A stretch of 5,837 nucleotides of DNA from an uncultured Alistipes sp. (GTDB lineage Bacteria > Bacteroidota > Bacteroidia > Bacteroidales > Rikenellaceae): positions 1 through 5,837 of the forward strand of contig CAMWYI010000106.1 in assembly GCA_947178455.1 (NCBI GenBank), given 5' to 3'. The notes under the pieces are model-generated. The model saw only the letters and a list, made by a program, of their open reading frames with translations. It did not search any database and was not told the origin of the DNA. The position numbers and the translations under genes are program-made. Shown here piece after piece: positions 1-5,715 of this stretch. Position 1 is the stretch's first letter; every line of letters begins with the position of its first letter.

Positions 1-632
1 TCTTTCAGCAGAACCGATTTCAGCAAGTTGGCCGGTTTTTTCGGCAGAATGAACGAAGCGGTTTCTTCGTTTTCCGTTTCGGTCTCGTACTTCACTAATT
101 TGTGCGCATCCGTTCCCACGAACGTCAGCGTCGAGGGAGCCAGATTGAAGAAAATACCGTTCATCACGGGGCGCAGCTCATCGTCGGCCGTCGCGAAAAT
201 CGTTTTGTTGATGCCGTTCACAAGGGTATCGACATTCAGTTTGAGCGACTTCTTATCGTCGCTCAACTGCGGCACGGCCGGATAGCTGACCGCACTCGCG
301 CCCGGCAACGACAGCGAACCGCTCTTCCAGTTGATAGCGATGACCCAGTTTTTGTCGTTGACGTCGATTTCGAGCGGCTGCTCGGGAAACTCTTTCAATG
401 AATCGAGCATCAGTTTGACCGGCGCGGCAATAGTGCCCTCGCTTTCCACATTGTCGACTTCGATCGAACCGGTCAAGGTAGTTTCGAGGTCGGAGGTGGT
501 CACTTTCAAGGTTTTGCCCGTGAGCTCCATCAGGAAGTAGTCCAAAATGGGCAGGGTGTTCTTATTGCTGATGACTTTTCCGGTCGTCGCCAAAAGCGAG
601 AGCAACGCGGAGCTGGATACGGTGAATTTCAT
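1..632 (-). CDS. dnaN: DNA polymerase III subunit beta (sliding clamp), N-terminal part
   Basis: This is the ring-shaped clamp that encircles DNA and tethers the replicative polymerase and many repair proteins. The frame reads leftward from an ATG at 632 and stays open for 210 codons to the window edge, so the C-terminus is missing; full clamps are roughly 365-375 residues. The visible part covers domain I (about residues 1-120) and most of domain II. Recognisable family features are the opening MKFTVSSSALLSLL, the NTLPILDYF segment (25-33), SDLETTL (47-53), DELRPVMNG (151-159), TDAHKLV (174-180) and ILPKKP (195-200), which match TDGHRLA and IVPRKG of the E. coli clamp. No Shine-Dalgarno precedes the start; the leader is A-rich. 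The nucleoside phosphorylase lies 33 bp upstream on the same strand and no separate promoter is evident between them, so co-transcription is inferred. Identification is firm. Confidence 0.96.
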   Translation of the reverse strand, partial: MKFTVSSSALLSLLATTGKVISNKNTLPILDYFLMELTGKTLKVTTSDLETTLTGSIEVDNVESEGTIAAPVKLMLDSLKEFPEQPLEIDVNDKNWVIAINWKSGSLSLPGASAVSYPAVPQLSDDKKSLKLNVDTLVNGINKTIFATADDELRPVMNGIFFNLAPSTLTFVGTDAHKLVKYETETENEETASFILPKKPANLLKSVLLK

Positions 633-665
633 AAGACTGATTCTTTTTTATTTGTTTTGATTTTA

Positions 666-1544
666 TTATTCCAATACGGCTAATTTGTCGAGCGCGGTCT
701 CGATCATTCGGCGTACGAACGGTTTGTAGTCGGTGCAGGCATCAAGCGCGATTCGTTGTGCGATAATCGTGCAGATAGTCGCCGCACGATGCCCCATCAG
801 CGCGGCAAGACCGGCCAACGCCGAGCCTTCCATCTCGAAGTTGGTGATGCGCCGTCCGTTGTAATCGAACGATTCGATTTTTTCATTCAGTTGCGGGTCT
901 TGCGGTTGCAGACGCACCCACCGGCCCTGCGGCCCGTAAAATCCGGGCGCGGCAACGGTAATTCCCTCGACCGTCACGTCGCGGAAGTGCTCGAACAGCG
1001 TTTTGTCCGCGTCGATGAAATACGGTTTCGGTAACAATTCATTCCAGCCCGTATGTTCGATGAAGGCCCGCTCCATTGCCAAGTCGCACACCTCGTTACG
1101 GCCCTTGTAGTAGTTCAGCAGGCCGTCGAATCCGAGCGAAGTCCGAGCGAACACGAAATCGCCCACTTTGATGTCGGGCTGCAAGGCACCCGAAGTGCCC
1201 AATCGAACGAGGGTCAGACGCCGTTTTTCGGATTTCTCCTGACGGGTCGCGAAATCCACATTCGCCAGCGCATCGAGCTCCGTCACCGAAATGTCGATAT
1301 TACCGATGCCGATGCCGGTCGAGAGCACCGTCATGCGTTTTCCTTTGTAAGTACCTGTCACGGTGCGGAATTCACGATTCGCCACCTCGCACTCTTTTTT
1401 CTCGAAAAATCCGCTCACCATCGCCACACGGCCGGGGTCGCCCACCAGAATCACCGTATCGGCCAGTTGCTCGGGTAGCAGGTGCAGATGAAAAATCGAA
1501 CCGTCTTCGTTGATTATCAACTCCGAAGCAGGAATCGTCCTCAT
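666..1544 (-). CDS. udp: Nucleoside phosphorylase, uridine phosphorylase-like (PNP/UDP family)
   Basis: A 292-residue cytoplasmic enzyme of the PNP/UDP phosphorylase family, which cleaves nucleosides with phosphate to a free base and (deoxy)ribose-1-phosphate for salvage. Seen in the sequence: the phosphate loop GDPGR (35-39), REF with R57, RLGTSG (114-119; R114 and T117 match R91 and T94 of E. coli Udp), FYGPQGR (202-208; Q206 and R208 match the uracil-binding Q166/R168 pair) and NFEMEG (235-240; the E-M-E ribose site). The Gln/Arg pair argues for uridine over purine nucleosides, though this is inference and the protein is longer than E. coli Udp (253). The frame stays open upstream to an ATG at 1739, but I chose 1544: the extra 65 residues look unlike the family, and a good promoter lies just upstream of 1544. 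It ends in tandem TAA TAA, 33 bp before dnaN. Confidence 0.9.
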   Translation of the reverse strand: MRTIPASELIINEDGSIFHLHLLPEQLADTVILVGDPGRVAMVSGFFEKKECEVANREFRTVTGTYKGKRMTVLSTGIGIGNIDISVTELDALANVDFATRQEKSEKRRLTLVRLGTSGALQPDIKVGDFVFARTSLGFDGLLNYYKGRNEVCDLAMERAFIEHTGWNELLPKPYFIDADKTLFEHFRDVTVEGITVAAPGFYGPQGRWVRLQPQDPQLNEKIESFDYNGRRITNFEMEGSALAGLAALMGHRAATICTIIAQRIALDACTDYKPFVRRMIETALDKLAVLE

Positions 1545-1574
1545 TGTTTCGTAATTTTTGCGTTTGTATATTTG
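1543..1574 (+). promoter_or_regulatory. Possible rightward promoter for the lipoprotein-dipeptidase unit
   Basis: On the plus strand TATATTTG (1567-1574) is a perfect match to the -7 consensus TAnnTTTG, preceded after 20 bp by ATTG (1543-1546), three of four bases of the -33 TTTG. Transcription would start near 1581 and give a leader of about 200 nt before the lipoprotein ATG at 1784. No better candidate is seen nearer that gene. It overlaps the leftward promoter, and the area is AT-rich, so a chance match is quite possible. Confidence 0.3.
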
Positions 1575-1783
1575 GCATAAAAGTAATATATTTACCTCGA
1601 ATAACAAAACTTTCGACCGGTGAACGAATCGCTTTTCATCAAAAACGAACTTTCGGTCGCGGCATTCACGGCTCGACCGGATGAAATTCGGGTGAACGTC
1701 TTGCGCTGTCGGCACGAAAATGGCTGTCATCACGTGCAAGACCGACGTGTCGATACAACGATTCTCACTAATAACTAAAATTT
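1545..1783. other. Divergent intergenic region
   Basis: This 239-bp gap separates the leftward nucleoside phosphorylase from the rightward lipoprotein gene. The left third (to about 1610) is AT-rich and holds both promoter candidates. The rest, about 1611-1783, has coding-like base composition but no ORF I can support on either strand. It contains two short repeated words, tcgaccgg (1613-1620 and 1673-1680) and ggtgaacg (1619-1626 and 1691-1698). No convincing hairpin, riboswitch or tRNA was found. It could be a long 5' leader of the lipoprotein gene or decayed sequence. Confidence 0.5.
1578..1608 (-). promoter_or_regulatory. Predicted Bacteroidota-type promoter for nucleoside phosphorylase (and dnaN)
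   Basis: Reading leftward there is TTTG (plus-strand CAAA, 1605-1608), a 19-bp spacer, then TACTTTTA (plus-strand TAAAAGTA, 1578-1585). This fits the Bacteroidota consensus TTTG-N19/20-TAnnTTTG with a single mismatch in the last base of the -7 box. Transcription would begin near 1571-1572, giving a leader of about 27 nt before the ATG at 1544. It supports the shorter start for the gene. As no promoter is visible just before dnaN, it may drive both genes. Confidence 0.5.
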
Positions 1784-2203
1784 ATGATTCGTATTTTCTT
1801 ACTGTTGTCCGCCCTCCTCGCGCTCGCTTCCTGCACCAACCGCAAAACGAGTTCCACCGCCGTTTCTTCGGCAACGGAAGCCGCGACAACGGCCGCCGAC
1901 CAAGCCATTTACGGGACTTACACAGGGACGCTTCCGGCGGCCGACGCTCCGGGCATCGCCGTCACGCTGACGCTGTTCGACGACGGAAATTATACGCGCC
2001 GTTCGGAATACCTCGAACGCGATGCGATTTTCGACGAATGGGGCCGTTTTACAATCGAGACCGACCGGCTGACGCTCTATCCCGACGAAGACGAGGCGGA
2101 CGATTGCTATCGTATCGAAAACAACCGCCTGCGACTGCTCGACAGCGAACAGCAGCCCATTACCGGAAAATTGGCCGAATACTATGTACTGACCCGAAAA
2201 TAA
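1784..2203 (+). CDS. NlpE-like lipoprotein (copper resistance NlpE N-terminal domain family)
   Basis: A 139-residue predicted lipoprotein. Residues 1-16 form a short hydrophobic signal ending in a lipobox LASC, with lipidated Cys17 predicted. A Ser/Thr/Ala-rich linker (about 18-40) follows, then a small beta-rich domain (about 43-139) with the family pattern GTYTGTLPAADAPGIAVTLT (44-63), DDGNY (66-70), NNRLRLLD (113-120) and ITGKLAEYYVL (126-136). In E. coli, NlpE is an outer-membrane lipoprotein that signals surface and lipoprotein-trafficking stress to Cpx; the N-terminal domain resembles lipocalins. The CXXC motif that gave the copper-resistance name is absent: apart from Cys17 the only cysteine is Cys108. 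Residue +2 is Thr and no acidic run follows the cysteine, so a surface-export signal of the Bacteroidota kind is not seen and a periplasm-facing location is likelier. Copper binding should not be assumed. It starts after an A-rich leader and probably shares a transcript with the dipeptidase 10 bp downstream. Confidence 0.82.
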   Translation: MIRIFLLLSALLALASCTNRKTSSTAVSSATEAATTAADQAIYGTYTGTLPAADAPGIAVTLTLFDDGNYTRRSEYLERDAIFDEWGRFTIETDRLTLYPDEDEADDCYRIENNRLRLLDSEQQPITGKLAEYYVLTRK

Positions 2204-2213
2204 CCGCAAAAAA

Positions 2214-3578
2214 ATGATTGAAGTAAACCGTTATATCGACGAACACAAGGAGCGTTTTATCAACGAGTTGTTCGACCTGCTCCGCATTCCGTCCATCAGT
2301 GCGCAATCCGAGCACAAAGCCGACATGCAGCATTGCGCCGAGTGGCTGGCCGCCGCACTGGCCAAAGCCGGAGCCGACCGTGCCGACGTTCTGCCCACCG
2401 AGGGTAATCCGGTCGTGTATGCCGAAAAAATCATCGCCCCCAAAGCCAAAACCGTATTGGTGTACGGACATTACGACGTGATGCCGGTCGACCCTCGTAC
2501 CGAATGGCACACCGAACCGTTCGAGCCGGTCATTCGGGACGGACGCATCTGGGGACGCGGCGCCGACGACGACAAAGGCCAGTTGTGGATGCACGTCAAA
2601 GCATTCGAGGCGATGTGTGCCACCGATTCGCTCCCTTGCAACGTAAAATTCATGCTCGAAGGTGAAGAAGAAATCGGTTCGGCGAGCCTCTACGGATTCT
2701 GCGAGCGGAACAAAAAGCTGCTTCGGTCGGACATCATCCTCGTTTCCGACACCTTGATGCTCTCGTGGCAGACGCCCTCCATTACCTGCGGCGAACGGGG
2801 ATTGGCCTACATAGAGGTGACCGTTACGGGCCCCGACCGCGATTTGCATTCGGGCCATTTCGGCGGAGCCGTCGCCAATCCGGCTAACGTGCTGGCCCGC
2901 CTGATTACGCAGCTGGTCGAACCCAACGGCCATATCGCGATTCCCGGATTTTACGACGATGTACGCGAGTTGACGACGGCCGAACGCAAGGCGTTCAACA
3001 AGGCACCGTTCAATTTGTCCGACTACAAACGTTCGCTCGACATCGGCGACGTCGCCGGAGAAGCGGGCTACACCACCCTCGAACGCACGGGCGTGCGTCC
3101 GTCGTTGGACGTCAACGGCATTTGGGGCGGCTACACGGGCGAGGGCACCAAGACGGTGATTCCGTCGAAAGCATCGGCCAAAATTTCCATGCGGCTCGTG
3201 CCGCATCAGGACTACCGCAAAATCGCCCGTCTGTTCACCCGCTATATCCGGTCGATTGCCCCGAAAAGCGTGAAAGTCGAGGTAAAAACCCTGCACGGCG
3301 GCATGCCGTACGTCTCACCGACCGACATGCCGGCCTACAAAGCTGCCGAAAAAGCGCTCGCCGAGACATTCGGCAAAAAACCGCTACCGTACTATTCGGG
3401 CGGTTCGATTCCGATTATCAGCGGCTTCGAGCGGATTTTGGGCGTCAAATCGCTGTTGTTGGGATTCGGACTGACCGAAGACGCCATCCACTCGCCGAAC
3501 GAGAGCTACGGATTGGAACAATTTTACAAAGGACTGGAAACTATCCCCTTGTTTTACAAATACTTTGCAGAGCAATAG
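2214..3578 (+). CDS. M20-family metallodipeptidase (CNDP/DapE-like)
   Basis: A 454-residue di-zinc peptidase of clan MH, family M20, likely hydrolysing dipeptides or related small amides in the cytoplasm; no signal peptide is visible. The full active site can be read: YGHYDVMPVDP (84-94; H86 metal ligand, D88 helper), GRGADDDKGQ (114-123; D119 the bridging aspartate), EGEEEIGS (149-156; E152 general base and E153 ligand), SDT (178-180; D179 ligand) and AIHSPNE (424-430; H426 ligand). H212 in DLHSG matches the histidine donated across the dimer in carnosinase-type members, and the lid/dimerisation domain lies roughly between residues 200 and 320. Length and motifs fit the CNDP-like branch better than succinyl-DAP desuccinylase, but substrate cannot be told from sequence. 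The start is preceded by an A-run (2207-2214) and no SD. The lipoprotein gene ends 10 bp upstream, so an operon is inferred. It converges with the DUF2461 gene. Confidence 0.93.
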   Translation: MIEVNRYIDEHKERFINELFDLLRIPSISAQSEHKADMQHCAEWLAAALAKAGADRADVLPTEGNPVVYAEKIIAPKAKTVLVYGHYDVMPVDPRTEWHTEPFEPVIRDGRIWGRGADDDKGQLWMHVKAFEAMCATDSLPCNVKFMLEGEEEIGSASLYGFCERNKKLLRSDIILVSDTLMLSWQTPSITCGERGLAYIEVTVTGPDRDLHSGHFGGAVANPANVLARLITQLVEPNGHIAIPGFYDDVRELTTAERKAFNKAPFNLSDYKRSLDIGDVAGEAGYTTLERTGVRPSLDVNGIWGGYTGEGTKTVIPSKASAKISMRLVPHQDYRKIARLFTRYIRSIAPKSVKVEVKTLHGGMPYVSPTDMPAYKAAEKALAETFGKKPLPYYSGGSIPIISGFERILGVKSLLLGFGLTEDAIHSPNESYGLEQFYKGLETIPLFYKYFAEQ

Positions 3579-3593
3579 CACTCCGCCGCTCCG

Positions 3594-4274
3594 TCAGCGC
3601 ATCTCCTCATAGGCATATTGCACGGCCCGATTGAGCTGCGCCACGAACGGTGCCGTTCGGCGGAACTCCGCCACCGCACGTTCTGCAAGATTCGGCTGGA
3701 ACAAAAAATCTTCAGTCAGCGGTTTTTCGATGCCCCACTGTTTCAGCCGCAACAAATCGTCGTGCTCCGTTCCCGTCGGAAAACCTACGGGCGTGCGTTT
3801 GAGCGTATCGGAACGGTCGAGCCGAAAACCGCTCGCCTTGCGAATGTTTTTTACCAATTCGTCCCCGTTATCCAAAATCTCTTCGCGCACGGAACGCATT
3901 ACGACCGGTTCGGGACAATAGAGCCCCGCCCAAAGCGAATGTTCGCCGACCAGCCGGTCGTGATTCGGTGCGATGTGCAGATAGTAACCGGCATACCCCG
4001 ATTTCTTGCCGTGAGGTGCGACATAGACGCCGACCCAATTCTTATAGGGGCTTTTATCATTGCTGAACCGCGTGTCGCGGGCAATGCGGTAGGTGCAATC
4101 CTGCGGACGCAATCCGCCGACCGACGGGTCGAACGCCGAAATACCGGCTATCAACTCTTCGGCCAGCGCCGTAATGGTGCGCTTCACCTGCGCCCACTCG
4201 GAGCGATGCACATCGAACCAGTCGCGGTTGTTGTTGGCATCCAACCGCCGAAAAAAATCGAACAACTCTTCCAT
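3594..4274 (-). CDS. DUF2461 domain-containing protein, function unknown
   Basis: A 226-residue protein of the DUF2461 (TIGR02453-type) family, whose biochemical role is not established as far as I know. Family hallmarks are seen in order: NNNRDWFDVHRSEW (14-27), TYRIARDTRFSNDKSPYKNW (61-80), GYYLHIAPN (96-104), the LWAGLYCPEP segment (114-123) and an R-E-E-I helix near 130. Length is usual and the protein covers the whole domain. No signal peptide or membrane segment is visible, so it is probably cytosolic. It starts 15 bp after the glyA stop in the same reading frame, with only the glyA TAA and five sense codons between, so co-transcription with glyA is likely; no separate promoter is seen. 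Its 3' end faces the dipeptidase gene with a 15-bp gap. The family call is confident; I assign no function. Confidence 0.9.
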   Translation of the reverse strand: MEELFDFFRRLDANNNRDWFDVHRSEWAQVKRTITALAEELIAGISAFDPSVGGLRPQDCTYRIARDTRFSNDKSPYKNWVGVYVAPHGKKSGYAGYYLHIAPNHDRLVGEHSLWAGLYCPEPVVMRSVREEILDNGDELVKNIRKASGFRLDRSDTLKRTPVGFPTGTEHDDLLRLKQWGIEKPLTEDFLFQPNLAERAVAEFRRTAPFVAQLNRAVQYAYEEMR

Positions 4275-4289
4275 ACTTCCGAATACGAT

Positions 4290-5570
4290 TTACCAAGCGA
4301 ATAACGGACGGTCGGACATCATGGCATTGACCTCGCGGCGCACGGCCTCGATGGTCTGCTGATTTTCGGGGTCTTGCAGCACACGGTCTATCAATTCGAC
4401 AATAGGCGCCATGTCTTCTTCTTTCAGTCCGCGCGTCGTGACAGCGGGCGTACCGAAACGCAAGCCCGAAGTCTGGAACGGCGAACGGGTATCGAACGGC
4501 ACCATATTCTTATTGGTCGTTATGTCGGCTGCCACGAGTGCCTTTTCGGCCTGTTTGCCGGTCAGTTCGGGAAACTTCGTGCGCAAATCGACCAGCATCA
4601 AATGATTGTCCGTACCGCCCGACACGATTTTATACCCGCGCCGGATGAACGCTTCGGCCATTGCCTGCGCATTCCGCTGCACTTGCTGCTGGTACTCTTT
4701 ATAGGCAGGGTCCAGCGCTTCGCCGAACGCGACGGCTTTCGCCGCAATCACGTGTTCCAACGGCCCGCCCTGAATGCCGGGGAATACCGCCGCATTGAGA
4801 ATCTGCGACATCTTTTTCACGACGCCTTTCGGAGTGGTAAGGCCCCACGGATTGTCGAAATCCTTGCCCATCAGGATAATACCGCCACGCGGACCGCGCA
4901 GGGTCTTGTGCGTCGTCGAGGTGACGATGTGGGCATATTTCACCGGATTGTCGAGCAGTCCGGCGGCAATCAAACCTGCCGTATGGGCCATATCGACCAT
5001 CAGCAAAGCCCCTACTTCGTCGGCAAGCGCCCGCATCCGTTTGTAGTCCCATTCGCGCGAATAAGCCGAAGCACCGCCGACGATGAGTTTCGGACGGCAC
5101 TCGCGCGCCAAACGTTCCATTTCGTCATAGTCGATGCGGCCGGTCGCTTCGTCCAGCCCGTAGCCGACGACCTTGAAGTATTTGCCCGACATGTTGACCG
5201 GCGCCCCGTGCGACAAGTGGCCGCCGTGCGCCAAGTCGAGCCCCATGAAAGTATCGCCGGGCCGCATGACCGCGAAAAATACGGCCATGTTCGCTTGGGC
5301 GCCGGAGTGCGGCTGGACATTGGCATACTCCGCACCATAAAGCTGACAAAGGCGCTCGATAGCCAACGACTCCACTTCATCGACCACTTCGCAGCCGCCG
5401 TAATACCGCGCGGCGGGATACCCTTCGGCGTATTTGTTGGTCAGTACCGACCCCATAGCCTCCAACACTTGGTCGCTGACGAAATTTTCCGACGCGATCA
5501 ACTCGATGCCGCGTGTCTGACGGGCCCGTTCGGCCGCAATCAATTCAAAAATCCGGGTCTCTTTTTTCAT
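4290..5570 (-). CDS. glyA: Serine hydroxymethyltransferase
   Basis: A 426-residue PLP enzyme that interconverts serine plus tetrahydrofolate with glycine plus 5,10-methylene-tetrahydrofolate, the main source of one-carbon units for purine, thymidylate and methionine synthesis; cytosolic. The sequence shows IELIASENFVS (22-32), NKYAEGYPAARYYGGCEVVD (45-64, with the active-site Tyr and Glu), VQPHSGAQAN (85-94), MVDMAHTAGLIAAG (191-204; D193 holds the PLP pyridine nitrogen), STTHKTLRGPRGG (218-230; K222 forms the Schiff base) and TSGLRFGTPAVTTRG (367-381; R371 binds substrate carboxylate). Length and both ends are normal for the family and no key residue is missing. The ATG at 5570 sits at the family's expected N-terminus (MKKETRIFEL). 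It is followed after 15 bp by the DUF2461 gene and is divergent from fabG. Confidence 0.98.
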   Translation of the reverse strand: MKKETRIFELIAAERARQTRGIELIASENFVSDQVLEAMGSVLTNKYAEGYPAARYYGGCEVVDEVESLAIERLCQLYGAEYANVQPHSGAQANMAVFFAVMRPGDTFMGLDLAHGGHLSHGAPVNMSGKYFKVVGYGLDEATGRIDYDEMERLARECRPKLIVGGASAYSREWDYKRMRALADEVGALLMVDMAHTAGLIAAGLLDNPVKYAHIVTSTTHKTLRGPRGGIILMGKDFDNPWGLTTPKGVVKKMSQILNAAVFPGIQGGPLEHVIAAKAVAFGEALDPAYKEYQQQVQRNAQAMAEAFIRRGYKIVSGGTDNHLMLVDLRTKFPELTGKQAEKALVAADITTNKNMVPFDTRSPFQTSGLRFGTPAVTTRGLKEEDMAPIVELIDRVLQDPENQQTIEAVRREVNAMMSDRPLFAW

Positions 5571-5596
5571 GCGTGTAAATTTGCTGTTCCGAGTGG

Positions 5597-5604
5597 TAAA
5601 GATA
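5597..5604 (-). promoter_or_regulatory. Possible -7 element for glyA
   Basis: Reading leftward, TATCTTTA (plus-strand TAAAGATA) matches five of six fixed bases of the Bacteroidota -7 consensus TAnnTTTG. It lies 26 bp upstream of the glyA ATG, so transcription would begin near 5590-5591 with a leader of about 20 nt. No TTTG is found at the expected -33 distance, where the sequence reads GCAC. The call is therefore weak. Confidence 0.25.
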
Positions 5605-5621
5605 ACAAAATCCAGCTATAA

Positions 5622-5631
5622 AAGTGCACTT
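5622..5631. repeat. 10-bp perfect palindrome between glyA and fabG promoters
   Basis: The sequence AAGTGCACTT is its own reverse complement. It covers the predicted -33 positions of both divergent promoters (fabG 5623-5626, glyA 5624-5627), which both lack a good TTTG box. It could be a dimeric regulator's site, but a palindrome of this length is expected by chance fairly often in a gap of this size. Confidence 0.3.
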
Positions 5632-5645
5632 CCGAAAATTTTTCG

Positions 5646-5653
5646 TAACTTTG
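5646..5653 (+). promoter_or_regulatory. Predicted -7 element for fabG
   Basis: TAACTTTG is a perfect match to the Bacteroidota -7 consensus TAnnTTTG. The expected -33 position with a 19-bp spacer (5623-5626) reads AGTG, a poor match to TTTG. Transcription would start near 5659-5660, giving an A-rich leader of about 57 nt before the ATG at 5716, with no Shine-Dalgarno. Confidence 0.45.
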
Positions 5654-5715
5654 TTCATCCGTTCGCGGAAAAACACGGACGAAAAAGAATCATTTAACCA
5701 ACAATTCAGAAAATT

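Noticed and set aside
28..540. Plus-strand frames across the left edge
   Set aside because: They are shadows of the minus-strand dnaN reading, which is open from 632 to the edge and clearly recognisable.
1545..1739. 65-residue N-terminal extension of the nucleoside phosphorylase, from an ATG at 1739
   Set aside because: The added residues look unlike the family, the family's usual start falls at 1544, and a promoter-like element lies inside the extension.
1731..1750. CACGT...ACGTG inverted repeat upstream of the lipoprotein gene
   Set aside because: It is a five-base arm with an 8-base spacer and no supporting context; expected by chance.
1720..2217. 165-residue plus-strand frame overlapping the lipoprotein gene
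   Set aside because: It is very Arg-rich and out of frame with a lipoprotein that has a clear lipobox and domain pattern. It is not a short leader peptide either, since it has no early stop.
2160..3296. 378-residue open frame on the minus strand opposite the dipeptidase
   Set aside because: It is a low-complexity Arg/Gly/Val-rich shadow of a gene with a complete M20 active site; no recognisable domain.
3587..3599. CGCT/AGCG hairpin at the convergent junction as a terminator
   Set aside because: The stem is four pairs with no following T-run on either strand.
3618..4304. 228-residue open frame on the plus strand opposite the DUF2461 gene
   Set aside because: It is a shadow frame; the minus-strand reading matches DUF2461 along its whole length.
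4374..5621. 415-residue open frame on the plus strand opposite glyA
   Set aside because: It is an antisense shadow: the glyA reading carries every catalytic motif, while this translation is rich in Arg/His and resembles no family. Long antisense frames are common in GC-rich coding DNA.
5658..5669. Small hairpin TCCG-TTCG-CGGA near the predicted fabG transcription start
   Set aside because: It has four base pairs only, and the loop is closed by G-C rather than the stabilising C-G; too weak to call.
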